Assembly (NCBI RefSeq): GCF_900102545.1
Contig: NZ_FNBN01000001.1
Location: forward strand, 447,439 to 511,438
Length of the DNA: 64,000 nucleotides
Direction: 5' to 3'
Source of the DNA: Chitinophaga filiformis
GTDB taxonomy: Bacteria; Bacteroidota; Bacteroidia; Chitinophagales; Chitinophagaceae
Shown: in pieces, positions 7,693 to 17,394 of the stretch
How positions within the stretch are numbered: position 1 is the stretch's first letter
How the letters are laid out: each line of letters begins with the position of its first letter
Made by a program: the position numbers and the translations under genes
Notes under the pieces: generated by a model
The model's database searches: none
Seen by the model: the letters and a program-made list of their open reading frames with translations, nothing else
What the model was told of the DNA's origin: nothing

Positions 7693-9693
7693 TTACTTAG
7701 CCAGTATTTCCACGTCCACTATTTTTTCCGGGAACCATACATTCATTTCGCCCTCTCCCCTGTTTGCCCATGCATAATATGGGATCAGTGTTACCTGCTT
7801 CGGTACTGTATTAACCTGTTGCTGCTGCTCATTTACATTAATACTTTTACCTTCACCTTTCAATACAACCACACCATTCAGCAGGTCCTTCCTTACTTCA
7901 GGCTGAAATACATCAGGCAATAAGAGATTACTGGTACGGCCGTCGTTATCCTTCCACTCTGCACAATACATCAATGGGCCGCGCTGAATAGCTACTTTGC
8001 CATTGTCATCTTTTACCTGCTGATCAGCCAATACTTCATGTGTCGCCATTGGCAATTTCACTTCCACCACATCCTTCTTGTTCCACTTCCTGTTGATCAC
8101 CGCATATCCCTGTTCCAGCTGATAGCTTACCGGCTGACCATTTACTTTGATCAGCACACTGTCTGCCTTACCAGCCTTAAAATAATAGATCCCTCCGGGA
8201 ATAGCTTCCTGCCTGGCCCAACCGGGTATGCGCACTTTTAATGTGAATTCAGTGGCAGCGGATGGATCGATATTGAATCGCAGATCTCCCTCCCATGGAT
8301 AGTTATTCGACTGTACAATCCTGACCTTCTGCTTTTCTACCTGTAATGAGGCAGTACTGTTCATAAACAGGTTGACATACACTTCACGTCCCTTCTGTGC
8401 ATAGATATAACCCGGCAGAGAAGGCAGGAAGCGTGTCATATTTGTCGGGCAGCAGGAGCATTCAAACCATCCGGAGCGTGTTTCCTCCAGGCTGTGATAA
8501 TGCATCCCTCTGCGCACCTGCATAGCATTCGTGTAGAAGAAAGACTTACCATCCAGCCCTACACCTGATATCAATCCATTGTACAGGATCTTCTCCAGCA
8601 TATCTACATACTTAGCATCGCCATGCAACTGGAACATACGCTGATTCCAATAGACGTTACCAATAGCTGCACAGGTTTCATTATAAGCGGTAGCATTAGG
8701 CAGGTCATAGTTCTCTCCAAAGCGCTCCCCATCAGGTATAGCACCGATGCCACCCTGTACGTAGATCTTTTTGGTAGCCATATTATTCCAGATCCTGTCA
8801 ATGGCATGCAGATAAGCGGTATCGTTTTCCAGCGCTGCTATATCAGCCATTGCCGAATACAGGTACATTGCTCTTACAGCGTGTCCTACTGCTTCGGATT
8901 GTTCTACAACCGGCTCCTGATCCTGCCAGTATTTACCATTCTCCCATGGATTACGGCTCTTGGAATTATACTGCCGTTTACCTCTTTCGTCAATGAAGAA
9001 CTTTGCCAGCTGCAGGTATTCTTTCTTTCCGGTAACGCGGTATAAACGTACCAGTCCCATCTCCACTATTTCATGCCCGGGAGCAACGCCACGTTTGCCG
9101 GGACCAAAGGTCTGTACCAGCAGGTCTGCATTCTTCAGCGCAATGTCGAAGAAATTGCGTTTGCCTGTAGCCAGGTAATGCGCACAGGCCGCTTCAAACA
9201 TATGTCCGGAGTTATATAATTCATGGCTGCCATCGTGTTCCTTCACCCATCGTTCCGGTCCCGACCAGTCGTGTGGATGCAATGGATCAATTGTTCTCGC
9301 TGTATACAGGTATCCATCCGGTTCCTGCGCTTTGGCCACAATAGCGATCAGCGAATCGACATAGGCATCCATCTTCTTATCAGGAGTAACGGCCATAGAA
9401 TAAGAAGCACCTTCGATAGTCTTATAGATATCCGTATCATCGAAGGGGAACTTCGTACAGAACTTCCCTTCTTTCGCTGCGGCCATCTCAAAGTTCTTCA
9501 CGCGGCCTGTACTTTCACATCTTGCAAATGATGCAGGAATCGTCACGTTATGATTCGTGCGTACACGCGGCAGCCAGAAGCTGTCCGTCAACTGTACGGC
9601 AGTGAAATTCACCGGCCTCACAGGATAGTCTGCCTGCTGTGCGCAGAGCGGAACTGCATACAGCAATGCAAGCGATAACAATTGTTTTTTCAT
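7693..9693 (-). CDS. GH127 family beta-L-arabinofuranosidase (DUF1680)
   Basis: 666 aa from the ATG at 9693, which starts a signal peptide (MKKQLLSLALLYAVPLCAQQ); the open frame extends upstream into susD and is not used. The family removes beta-L-arabinofuranose from plant hydroxyproline-rich glycoproteins and arabinan side chains by a zinc-cysteine mechanism. The expected residues are visible: Glu in GERFG (general acid/base) exactly 16 residues before the Glu of NETC, then that Glu and Cys (about 335 and 337) and the Cys pair of ECSCCP (about 411-414), the zinc ligands and nucleophile known from HypBA1. It ends the sigma-FecR-SusC-SusD operon and lies 13 bp after susD, so the locus probably targets arabinose-containing plant glycans. 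Confidence 0.9.
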   Translation of the reverse strand: MKKQLLSLALLYAVPLCAQQADYPVRPVNFTAVQLTDSFWLPRVRTNHNVTIPASFARCESTGRVKNFEMAAAKEGKFCTKFPFDDTDIYKTIEGASYSMAVTPDKKMDAYVDSLIAIVAKAQEPDGYLYTARTIDPLHPHDWSGPERWVKEHDGSHELYNSGHMFEAACAHYLATGKRNFFDIALKNADLLVQTFGPGKRGVAPGHEIVEMGLVRLYRVTGKKEYLQLAKFFIDERGKRQYNSKSRNPWENGKYWQDQEPVVEQSEAVGHAVRAMYLYSAMADIAALENDTAYLHAIDRIWNNMATKKIYVQGGIGAIPDGERFGENYDLPNATAYNETCAAIGNVYWNQRMFQLHGDAKYVDMLEKILYNGLISGVGLDGKSFFYTNAMQVRRGMHYHSLEETRSGWFECSCCPTNMTRFLPSLPGYIYAQKGREVYVNLFMNSTASLQVEKQKVRIVQSNNYPWEGDLRFNIDPSAATEFTLKVRIPGWARQEAIPGGIYYFKAGKADSVLIKVNGQPVSYQLEQGYAVINRKWNKKDVVEVKLPMATHEVLADQQVKDDNGKVAIQRGPLMYCAEWKDNDGRTSNLLLPDVFQPEVRKDLLNGVVVLKGEGKSINVNEQQQQVNTVPKQVTLIPYYAWANRGEGEMNVWFPEKIVDVEILAK

Positions 9694-9706
9694 AACCCTA
9701 TATAAA

Positions 9707-11323
9707 TTAATAACCATCATTTTGTTTAAGGTTGCCGTTCTTATTGATCTCAGTACGAGGAATAGGGAATAGTGTCCGGTAGTCTCCATTAGACGTATGC
9801 GAGAACCATGACTTCTTAGTAAACACTTTGAAGCGGATCAGGTCCTGCCTGCGACGGTCTTCCTGTGTAAACTCCCAGCCCAGTTCATCCAGGAAGCGGC
9901 CATACTGGATATCAGCACCTCCCTGTTCTGTATGATTCAGGTGATCGCGCAAACCATAATCATACACACTTCCTTTTAACAGGTCAGCACCTGTAACGAG
10001 GGCTTTCTCCGGATGCTCCGTGAAATTCCTTTGTCTTACCTGTGTTACCAGCGTGGCTGCATCGTCGGCCTTACCTTTCCTTAACAGGCTTTCCGCTTTC
10101 ATCATGAGGATGTCTGCATAGCGGAATAAAGGCCAGTCATTACTCAGCTGTACGTTGGCTTTCTGTTTGATTTCAAATTTACCCAAACGGAAACCATGTA
10201 TTTCTTCTGATTGATCAATACCCGGTACCTCGTTGATAAAGGCCAGTGGCTTTCCTGTGTAAGCGCCCATCGTACAATTCAGTTCGGCGCCGGCAGCGCT
10301 GTACTGTTGTCCCTTGATCCAGTTGTCGCGATAACGTGCATCGTCAGTATCAAAGGTATTGATGAACTGCGGGATAGCACAGATACCGCCCCAAGGAGTT
10401 GACTTGAGATTGTAGGTAGCCTGACAGGCAGGTTGTAATGTCTGCATATGAATGTCAAAGGCATTCCAGTCCGTCACATATGTTTCATCAAATGGCAAAG
10501 CGAAAATGATCTCTTTGGAATTCTCATTGTCTGTTACAAATACACTGCGTTGTACAGGTTCCAGTATAAAGCCTTTGCCTGAATTGATGATAGCATCACA
10601 GGTGGCAATACATTCATCCCAGGCGGGAGTGCCAGCATATACCTCCGCATTCAGGTACATCTTTGCCAATAAAGCATAGGCCGCCCACTGATTGAACTTA
10701 CCATAAGTTGTTTTATCATTCTTATCGCTCAATAAGGGGAGGTTATCTTTGATTTCCTTAACGATGAATTCATATACCTCTTTACGGGTACTCTGTTCCG
10801 GCAGAAATCCGTCTGGCACGTCAAACCTGGTCACGATGGGCACATTGCCATATACATCACACAGCACATAATAGTAGGATGCACGTAATACCTTCAGCTC
10901 TGCCAGTGTTTCTTCTTTGCCACTACTGACAGGAATGCTTCCTGATTCCAACTGATATATCACACGGTTACAATTGGTAATCCCGGCATAAGTACGGTTC
11001 CAGGTATTGATAGTCACATCATCATCAGCGGTCCACTTATGCTCGTGTAAACGGCGATAGATGCCACCATCCACCCAGCCATTCGGACGTGCAGGAATTA
11101 CCGCTTCATCAGAGGTAGCTTCCTGTATGCGGGCATAACCATTCCAGTCATTCAGCACAAAACGCCAGTTTACATAAGCAGCGCCTACCAGCGAAGCCAG
11201 GTCTTCTGCAGAAGGATCGAATTGTCCGGCGATGATCTGGTTATAGCTTGTATCTTTTAACTTGGTGCAGGCAGACACCAGTAACAGCGTTGCCAGTAAT
11301 ATTGTCTTGATAGATTGTTTCAT
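9707..11323 (-). CDS. SusD/RagB family glycan-binding lipoprotein
   Basis: 538 aa. Lipoprotein signal with LLLVSAC (Cys19). The family forms a lid on the SusC porin and captures oligosaccharides at the cell surface. SusD features are the TPR-like helical scaffold (WNRTYAGITNCNRVIYQL; LAELKVLRASYYYVLCDVYGNVPIVTRFD), the C-terminal LFRYADILMMKAESLLRKGK segment, and the ending FTQEDRRRQDLIRFKVF... LFPIPRTEINKNGNLKQNDGY, where (F/L)PIP..E...N is the family signature. It lies 19 bp downstream of the STN-type susC and 13 bp upstream of GH127, all on the minus strand, forming one operon. Confidence 0.93.
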   Translation of the reverse strand: MKQSIKTILLATLLLVSACTKLKDTSYNQIIAGQFDPSAEDLASLVGAAYVNWRFVLNDWNGYARIQEATSDEAVIPARPNGWVDGGIYRRLHEHKWTADDDVTINTWNRTYAGITNCNRVIYQLESGSIPVSSGKEETLAELKVLRASYYYVLCDVYGNVPIVTRFDVPDGFLPEQSTRKEVYEFIVKEIKDNLPLLSDKNDKTTYGKFNQWAAYALLAKMYLNAEVYAGTPAWDECIATCDAIINSGKGFILEPVQRSVFVTDNENSKEIIFALPFDETYVTDWNAFDIHMQTLQPACQATYNLKSTPWGGICAIPQFINTFDTDDARYRDNWIKGQQYSAAGAELNCTMGAYTGKPLAFINEVPGIDQSEEIHGFRLGKFEIKQKANVQLSNDWPLFRYADILMMKAESLLRKGKADDAATLVTQVRQRNFTEHPEKALVTGADLLKGSVYDYGLRDHLNHTEQGGADIQYGRFLDELGWEFTQEDRRRQDLIRFKVFTKKSWFSHTSNGDYRTLFPIPRTEINKNGNLKQNDGY

Positions 11324-11342
11324 AACGGCAGAAATTAACGGA

Positions 11343-14300
11343 TCAGAAATTCATGTTTACACCCACAGTAAATGTCCTAACAGAAGGATACTTATCCCTG
11401 TCATCATTGCCAGGCGCCAGTCCCAGCCTGTTCACCTCAGGGTCTATACCCTTATACCCGGTGATGGTAAAAGTATTCAGCGTAGAAACATAGACACGTG
11501 CGGAATGCATGTATTTTAGTTTCAGGTTCCGGAAATTGTATCCCAGTGTGATATTATCCACTTTCCAGAAATCGCCATTCTCCACATAGTAGCTGTTAAA
11601 CTCCAGCGGCATGTCTTTACTTAATACCGCCTTACCGAATACCTTATCGTAAGCTGATTTTAAACGATTGTACTGCTGCAGGCCTGTGTTCTCATAATAC
11701 ATGCGCTGAAAGTTCAGTATCTGATAGTCGAAAGCGCCACGCATAGTAATATTCAGATCAAACTGTTTATAGCGGAAAGTGTTGTTCCATCCGGCATAAT
11801 ACTTCGGAAGGCCATTCCCCAGTACTCGTTTGTCTTCGAACGCATGCTGGTAGCTGTCATAAGGCACGGGCTTTCCATCACGTCCTTCATAGATCCATTT
11901 ACCATCTTCAGAAATATCTACCACCTTGAAGCCATAGAAATCACCGATATGATCACCGATGTTCACGATATGTGTAAAGGTCTGGATCGGCTCACCGGTA
12001 CCACCGGTAGTAAAGTAGTTGTTGGTAGTTTTGTAGAGATTATTAGAAAGGCTGACCAGTTTATTGGTGTTGGTAGAGAAATTCACGCTGGAGGTCCATT
12101 CGAAATTCTTTGTCTTCACCGGAATAAAGTTCACCAATACTTCCAGGCCTTTATTTTCCATCTTACCTACGTTCGCACGGGTGGTAGGATACAGGTTTGG
12201 AGGACTAGGCACCTGGTAGTCATACAGCAATCCATTGATACGGCGGATGTAGTAATCCACGCTACCGCTGATCCTGCCGCTATGCATGGAAAAGTCTAAT
12301 CCTGCATTGGTTTCATGCTTCTCTTCCCAGCGCAAGTCGGCATTAGGGTTCTGAGAAGGGCCCAGTGTCTGGATCCATACGCCATTTACATATACATAGC
12401 TGCCGTAGTTCAGGATAGCCACACCGAGGAAAAGATCAGTAGGCTGTGTACCTGTAACGCCATAACCTACACGTAATTTCAGATCATCGAACAATGTCTG
12501 ACTTTTCATAAACGCCTCATTGCTGATACGCCATCCGGCAGAGATAGCCGGGAAGTTACCCCATGGTTGCTTCGTACCATACAACTGGCTGGCGGCTTCA
12601 TGACGCAAACTGGCCATTAACAGGTAACGGTCATCATAACTATAAGTAGCCCTGCCGAAGAAACCAATGAGGTTTGTTTCTGTCTTATCACTGTATTCCG
12701 GTGCCAGTCCTTCTTTTAATGCCTGTCCTATACCGATGTTGTTATAAGTAAAACGGTCTGTCGGGAAGTCCCAGTTCTGCATCCAGTGACTGTTGTACTC
12801 CCGCTCCTGGTAGCTGTATCCTGCCAGGGCTGTGAATTTATGTCGTCTGACATTAGCGGTGTATTGTGCGGTCAGCTCCATCAGCCTGTCCATGCTTTGC
12901 GTTGAGCCAACAGAGGCATAACCGTTCCTGCTGTCTCTCAAATTGGAGATATGCTTTTTGGTTTCCGAGTATCCTCTGTCTTCATTGTAGTGCGTATAAG
13001 AGAATAAGGCAGACAGCTTCAGTCCCTGTACTGGCAGCAAGGTCAGTGAACCATTCAGACGTGTATTCTGGGAAGTGTTCCGGCCATCGCTTTCCATAAG
13101 TCTTGACACCGGATTTTCGTAGTTAAACAGGCCTGTCTGTTCATACCAGTTCCCCAGTGAATCACGGAGCGGAGAAGTTGGATTACGGATGAGGGCCTGT
13201 CTGTAGGTATAACCATTAAAACTGAAACCATCGCCGGTAGTGGTATACCTGTTGTTGGCACTCAGCATACCCAGGTTTATGCGCAGTTTATCATCCAGCA
13301 TACTGTGGTTGATATCGATGCGACCGGTGAAGGTCCTATTGTCTGATTTCTTCATGATACCTTCCAGGGAGCGGTAGTTCGCATTCGCGAGATAATTTGT
13401 CTTCGCATTACCACCCCTCATTGTCAGGTTATGTACATGTGTTAATGGCGTCTGTGATATTTCTTTTAACCAGTCAGTATTGGCGCCCTGGTCCCAGGAA
13501 GCGTCTCTGGTACCATCTGCGATCTGTTTCCGGTAATCTGCAGCTGTCAGCATATCTGGCTTGCGGGCAATGGTCTGTGTGCTGACATAGCCGCTATATT
13601 CCACAGAGTTGTTATAGGTTCCACTGGCCCTGCGGGTAGTGATAATGATCACACCATTGGTACCACGGGTACCATAGATAGCAGCGGCAGAACCGTCTTT
13701 TAATACATCCACGGATTCAATATCTTCGGGCGCGACGGTCTTCAGATCACCGGGGATACCGTCTATCAGTACTAAGGGGTTAGCGTTGGCTCCTAACAGG
13801 GTGGTATTGCCGCGCAACAGGATCTGTGAGCCGCTGGTAGGATCTCCACTGGGTGTACCGATGGAAAGTCCGGCTACTTTACCTTGCAGCAGCTGGCCGG
13901 CATCCAGCACATTCCCTTTTACGAAGCTTTCTGATTTTACTGTAGCAACAGCGCTGGTCAGGTCTCCTTTCCGCAGGCTGCCATAGCCTATTACAACAAC
14001 ATCCGCCAGGGAGTTATCGCTCAAGGCCATCTGGATATTCAGCTGGCTACGGCCTCTCACGGCTATTTCCTGGGTGCGGTAACCGATATAGCTGATCAGC
14101 AGTGTATCGGCCTCACTCCTTGCTTCGAGTGAGAAGGCGCCTTTCTCGTTGGTGATGGTACCGGCCCTTGACGATTTCACCACAATGCTCACCCCGGGTA
14201 ATGGCTGGCCTTTTTCGTCGGTCACCATGCCTGTGATCACCTTGTCCATACCTACAGGCACGGGCACGCCTTTCGCCGCAGCCTGCATAGCGGCAGACAT

Positions 14301-14699
14301 TGGCATTCTTTTAATAATGATATATTTTCCCTCCTGTACATAGAACAGGTCATGCGGAAGCAGTAACGCGTCCAGCACCTCTTTCAGTGAGCGTTCCTTG
14401 TTTTCCAGCGCAGGCACGGACGTATTGCCGGCCAGCGCGCCATCTACAACAAAGAGGAAAGGCGCCTGTGTTTCTATGCGTTTTAATACTTTATCAAGTT
14501 TTCCTTCCCTGATATTCAGCTGCAACATCACGGTGTTCAGGTCCTGTCCGCTGGTATTACGGGCAATGAGCAACAACGTTGTTGTACACAGCACTATCAT
14601 GATCATGATCACTGTTCGCATTAGCTTAAACAAAAGGTCTGGTAAATAATGGTGGGTGATGCCCATAGGCTTCCCTGTCAAAATACCGTAGTATTTCAT
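11343..14699 (-). CDS. SusC/RagA TonB-linked outer-membrane transporter with STN domain
   Basis: 1118 aa from the ATG at 14699 (MKYYGILTGKPMGITHHYL), a start typical of Chitinophaga STN-type SusC proteins; the frame is open 20 codons further. Order: signal/hydrophobic segment (about 27-50), STN domain (about 53-130), CarboxypepD_reg-like domain (about 148-225, VITGMVTDEKGQPLPGVSI), plug (VVIGYGSLRKGDLTSAV; GKVAGLSIGTPSGDP; VLIDGIPGDL; IYGTRGTNGVIIITT), then a barrel ending in GVNMNF. It imports oligosaccharides using TonB energy, and the STN domain should signal to the FecR encoded immediately upstream. Together with the ECF sigma this makes an auto-inducing utilisation locus with GH127 as its enzyme. 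Confidence 0.93.
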   Translation of the reverse strand: MKYYGILTGKPMGITHHYLPDLLFKLMRTVIMIMIVLCTTTLLLIARNTSGQDLNTVMLQLNIREGKLDKVLKRIETQAPFLFVVDGALAGNTSVPALENKERSLKEVLDALLLPHDLFYVQEGKYIIIKRMPMSAAMQAAAKGVPVPVGMDKVITGMVTDEKGQPLPGVSIVVKSSRAGTITNEKGAFSLEARSEADTLLISYIGYRTQEIAVRGRSQLNIQMALSDNSLADVVVIGYGSLRKGDLTSAVATVKSESFVKGNVLDAGQLLQGKVAGLSIGTPSGDPTSGSQILLRGNTTLLGANANPLVLIDGIPGDLKTVAPEDIESVDVLKDGSAAAIYGTRGTNGVIIITTRRASGTYNNSVEYSGYVSTQTIARKPDMLTAADYRKQIADGTRDASWDQGANTDWLKEISQTPLTHVHNLTMRGGNAKTNYLANANYRSLEGIMKKSDNRTFTGRIDINHSMLDDKLRINLGMLSANNRYTTTGDGFSFNGYTYRQALIRNPTSPLRDSLGNWYEQTGLFNYENPVSRLMESDGRNTSQNTRLNGSLTLLPVQGLKLSALFSYTHYNEDRGYSETKKHISNLRDSRNGYASVGSTQSMDRLMELTAQYTANVRRHKFTALAGYSYQEREYNSHWMQNWDFPTDRFTYNNIGIGQALKEGLAPEYSDKTETNLIGFFGRATYSYDDRYLLMASLRHEAASQLYGTKQPWGNFPAISAGWRISNEAFMKSQTLFDDLKLRVGYGVTGTQPTDLFLGVAILNYGSYVYVNGVWIQTLGPSQNPNADLRWEEKHETNAGLDFSMHSGRISGSVDYYIRRINGLLYDYQVPSPPNLYPTTRANVGKMENKGLEVLVNFIPVKTKNFEWTSSVNFSTNTNKLVSLSNNLYKTTNNYFTTGGTGEPIQTFTHIVNIGDHIGDFYGFKVVDISEDGKWIYEGRDGKPVPYDSYQHAFEDKRVLGNGLPKYYAGWNNTFRYKQFDLNITMRGAFDYQILNFQRMYYENTGLQQYNRLKSAYDKVFGKAVLSKDMPLEFNSYYVENGDFWKVDNITLGYNFRNLKLKYMHSARVYVSTLNTFTITGYKGIDPEVNRLGLAPGNDDRDKYPSVRTFTVGVNMNF

Positions 14700-14797
14700 A
14701 TCTTTAATTGCATTTTGTATGATGTAATAGAATACAAAGCCGTAGCGCCTGCGTTGCATGTATGGTTTGCAGACTCTTATGCAGACAGCGCTATGTT

Positions 14798-14825
14798 ATC
14801 CTTTCCTTTCAGGAAAGGATTTTTT
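14798..14825. terminator. Perfect hairpin between fecR and susC
   Basis: Arms ATCCTTTCCT (14798-14807) and AGGAAAGGAT (14811-14820) with a 3-nt loop, followed on the plus strand by T5. The flanking genes are both on the minus strand, where the U-run is missing. In that transcript it is more likely an intercistronic stem that adjusts susC mRNA level or stability than a terminator. Confidence 0.5.
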
Positions 14826-14890
14826 ATGTGGTATTGCCGGGAAATGCTGTTGTTTGTTTCATAACGGGATTGCTTGATTTTTGTGAAATA

Positions 14891-15760
14891 TTATTGGCAC
14901 CCTTCTCCGCTGATATATACTTCTTTTTTATCCTGACTGATGCGGAACGTGGAATTGTTGATCTTACACAATAGTTCCAGTATTCTATCCATAGGTGTGT
15001 GTTCGTCAAAGCTGGCAATGAATGTGCACTTCTTCAGTGCATCGTTCTCAAAATGGAAAGCTACATTGTACTTCCTGCTTAGCATGTTTGCAACGGATTC
15101 AAATGTTTCATTGTTCACTTCAAAACCTCCTTGTATCCAGGCGTGGTAGACAGTTGCATTGACCGTTCTTTCGGCGGTACTGTCTGTTGTTTCTTTCAGC
15201 GTGATCTGTTTATTGGCTGTCAGTATTGTAATATGTTTTCTTTCATCTTCCACCCGTATCTTTCCGGAAGCGACGGTAATAGCAGTTGGCTCGCCGCTAT
15301 AGGCTTTAATATTGAACCTCGTACCCAGTACAGTTGTAGTGCTGCCGCCCGCTTTTACGACAAATGGCCGGGCAGCCTTTTTCACGTCGAAAAACGCTTC
15401 ACCACTGAGTGTAACTTCCCTGCTTTGTGGTCCGTCATTATATTGCAGCTTGCTGTCAGCATTCAGCCAAACGATGCTACTGTCGGGCAGTACGATCTTG
15501 TTCTGCTGTTCCCTGGGTACGTATACGACAAGTTTCTTTTCCGCCTTCTTCGGATACAAAGCCCAGATCCCCGCGGCTATCATAACAGCTGCTGCCATCC
15601 ACCATACGGAGGACAGACGTCGCCTCCTGGGATTGTCTTCATTCCTGACCAGATCCATTTCTTCCTTTCCGTACCATTGCATCAGGATGTTGATCTCTTC
15701 GGCTGTGGCGGTGCCTGCCAGCCATTTGCGGGCAAGTTCGTGGATGTAATCGTCAGGCAT
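14891..15760 (-). CDS. FecR-family anti-sigma factor
   Basis: 289 aa starting at the ATG at 15760. Cytoplasmic N-terminal domain (about 1-55, with LARKWLAGTATAEEINILMQWY), one membrane helix (VWWMAAAVMIAAGIWALY, about 53-70), FecR domain (about 80-180; VVYVPREQQNKIVLPDSSIVWLNADSKL and VLGTRFNIKAYSG), and a C-terminal DUF4974 domain (about 215-285; FESVANMLSRKYNVAFHF). It should sequester the ECF sigma encoded 70 bp upstream and respond to the STN-type SusC encoded downstream. It shares organisation but little detailed sequence with the FecR at 4427-5383, so the two systems are probably insulated from each other. Confidence 0.9.
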   Translation of the reverse strand: MPDDYIHELARKWLAGTATAEEINILMQWYGKEEMDLVRNEDNPRRRRLSSVWWMAAAVMIAAGIWALYPKKAEKKLVVYVPREQQNKIVLPDSSIVWLNADSKLQYNDGPQSREVTLSGEAFFDVKKAARPFVVKAGGSTTTVLGTRFNIKAYSGEPTAITVASGKIRVEDERKHITILTANKQITLKETTDSTAERTVNATVYHAWIQGGFEVNNETFESVANMLSRKYNVAFHFENDALKKCTFIASFDEHTPMDRILELLCKINNSTFRISQDKKEVYISGEGCQ

Positions 15761-15830
15761 TATTTCCGAGTTATACTAATTAAGAGTGTATAACTGACAA
15801 TTTACCCTTGCCCGGAAGAAAGATTTTTTT

Positions 15831-16418
15831 TCAGAAGAGGAAAGTGTGTAGTGCGCTTAGTTTCAGGCGTAATATTTTCAGGGCTTTGGTGAGGTGGCCT
15901 TCGGCAGTTTTGGGTGATATATTAAAAGTTTCAGCTGCCTGTGTGATGGAGTAGTCGAGCAGTTTATTATAATAGAATACCTGCCGGCTTTTTTCCGGCA
16001 GTTCATTGGCTACGGTTTCTATTAGTTGCAGGAGCAGCCTGTCATTTACCAGTGATTCCACATCTCCCTCTTTACTGCCGGCTGTTTCAGCCATCTGAGA
16101 TAAAGTCTTCATCCTGGAGGCAATGGTCTGCCTGCTGGCCAGGTAATGAAATACGGCGTAACGGGTGATGGCGAAGAGGTAGGGTTTCAGGGCGGAGATC
16201 TCTATGTCGTGTCTTTTTTCCCATAGAATGATGAAGGTATCCTGTACGATCTCCTCTGCGATCTCTTTGGCGTGGAGGCGCTTCATGGTGACATGGAATA
16301 ACAGGTCCCAATACCGGTTGTACACTTCGTTAAAAGCGTCAACGGAATCAGCCCTGATCATGTCCCACAGGTAATTATCCGTGCAAGTGGAATCCGGATG
16401 AATGTGCGCGTTCTTCAC
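15831..16418 (-). CDS. ECF RNA polymerase sigma-70 factor
   Basis: 195 aa from a GTG at 16418; an ATG 19 codons in (16361, MIRADSVDAFNEVYNRYW) is an alternative start that keeps the whole of region 2. Region 2 covers about 25-95 (HVTMKRLHAKEIAEEIVQDTFIILWEK) and region 4 about 130-185 (LPEKSRQVFYYNKLLDYSITQAAETFNISPKTAEGHLTKAL). It is the first gene of the arabinose-type locus: sigma, FecR, SusC, SusD, GH127. It differs from the sigma at 5864-6373 in its region 4 recognition helix, consistent with a separate promoter target. Confidence 0.9.
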   Translation of the reverse strand: MKNAHIHPDSTCTDNYLWDMIRADSVDAFNEVYNRYWDLLFHVTMKRLHAKEIAEEIVQDTFIILWEKRHDIEISALKPYLFAITRYAVFHYLASRQTIASRMKTLSQMAETAGSKEGDVESLVNDRLLLQLIETVANELPEKSRQVFYYNKLLDYSITQAAETFNISPKTAEGHLTKALKILRLKLSALHTFLF

Positions 16419-16537
16419 GTGAAAAGTATAAAGCCCTTATAAGTGTGTAATCTACAATTAAATCTTCACTTTTCCAATATGGGATTACTTATCAGGAAAA
16501 CGCTTGTTCTGATATTTTTTCTTTATGTGTTAGGGAA

Positions 16538-17245
16538 TTATAAGGCAGTGGCATTAACTGCGTTCATCGTGGTACAACCTACTATTCCGGCGGTCTCCGT
16601 GCGCAGGCGGGTATCTCCCAGGGAGACGGGCTGGAATCCTTTCTCGAGTGCCAGTTTGATCTCTTCGGGGGTGAAGTCGCCTTCGGGGCCGATCAGCAGC
16701 AGGCTATCCTTACCTGGCTGCATGGCTTGCCAGAGGTGTTGTTTCTGTTCCGGCAGGCAATGCGCGATAAACAGCTGGTCAGCAGGTGGCTGCTGCACCA
16801 GGGCTTCAAAAGTGGCGGGGGCGGTTAGTTCCGGGAGGTAATATTGCTGCGATTGCAGCATGGCGGAGACCAAAATATTCTCAAAACGGTCGGCACGGAA
16901 CTTTTCCTTTTCGGTACGTTGGCTCACCAGGGGGATGATGGTCTGCATACCGATTTCGGTCGCTTTTTCCAGGAACCATTCTATACGGGAGGTATTTTTA
17001 GTAAAGGAAATGGCAATGCGGACAGGCGCTTTTACGGGCGGCATCAGTTCATAGTTTTTCACCTGCACCACACACTTTTTACGGTTGTCGTCCGTGATAA
17101 CGCCGGTATATCTGCCACCACGACCGTCGGCCAGCAGCACTTCGTCGCCAGCCTCATGGCGAAGCACCTGGATGCAGTATTTGGAAGTAGGTTCGTCCAT
17201 GGTGTAATGTCCGGCGCCGGAGGTGATGTCTTTTGCGTAAAACAT
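16538..17245 (-). CDS. rsmE: 16S rRNA (uracil-1498-N3)-methyltransferase
   Basis: 235 aa from the ATG at 17245 (MFYAKDITSGAGHYTM). Methylates U1498 of 16S rRNA near the decoding site, using S-adenosylmethionine. The N-terminal PUA-like domain (about 1-75; YCIQVLRHEAGDEVLLADG) is followed by a SPOUT domain with a trefoil knot: KNTSRIEWFLEKATEIGMQTIIPL, the SAM loop LLIGPEGDFTPEEI and LGDTRLRTETAGI. Length and motifs fit a complete enzyme. The open frame extends 22 codons upstream into an intergenic repeat and is not used. The gene stands between the sigma gene and the small RelE-like cassette. Confidence 0.95.
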   Translation of the reverse strand: MFYAKDITSGAGHYTMDEPTSKYCIQVLRHEAGDEVLLADGRGGRYTGVITDDNRKKCVVQVKNYELMPPVKAPVRIAISFTKNTSRIEWFLEKATEIGMQTIIPLVSQRTEKEKFRADRFENILVSAMLQSQQYYLPELTAPATFEALVQQPPADQLFIAHCLPEQKQHLWQAMQPGKDSLLLIGPEGDFTPEEIKLALEKGFQPVSLGDTRLRTETAGIVGCTTMNAVNATAL

Positions 17246-17296
17246 GATTGCCTGTTGAAATTTTTGCAAATATCGGTTACTTGGTGAATATGGGGA

Positions 17297-17318
17297 GCAT
17301 ATGAATTGCATATGAGTT
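17297..17318. repeat. Short 11-bp direct repeat (two units)
   Basis: GCATATGAATT (17297-17307) is followed directly by GCATATGAGTT (17308-17318), with one difference, then by a degenerate GTATCCTGGGT. It lies upstream of rsmE. It has the same period as the longer arrays at 5689, 21983 and 34452 but only two good units. Confidence 0.45.
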
Positions 17319-17394
17319 GTATCCTGGGTATATGCTGGAAATAAATGAAAAAACGCCTCATTGGCTAGTGAAAAGGCGGTACAGAAGATATCTT

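Noticed and set aside
15131..15793. Plus-strand frame of 220 codons opposite fecR
   Set aside because: Shadow frame; the minus-strand FecR has all family features.
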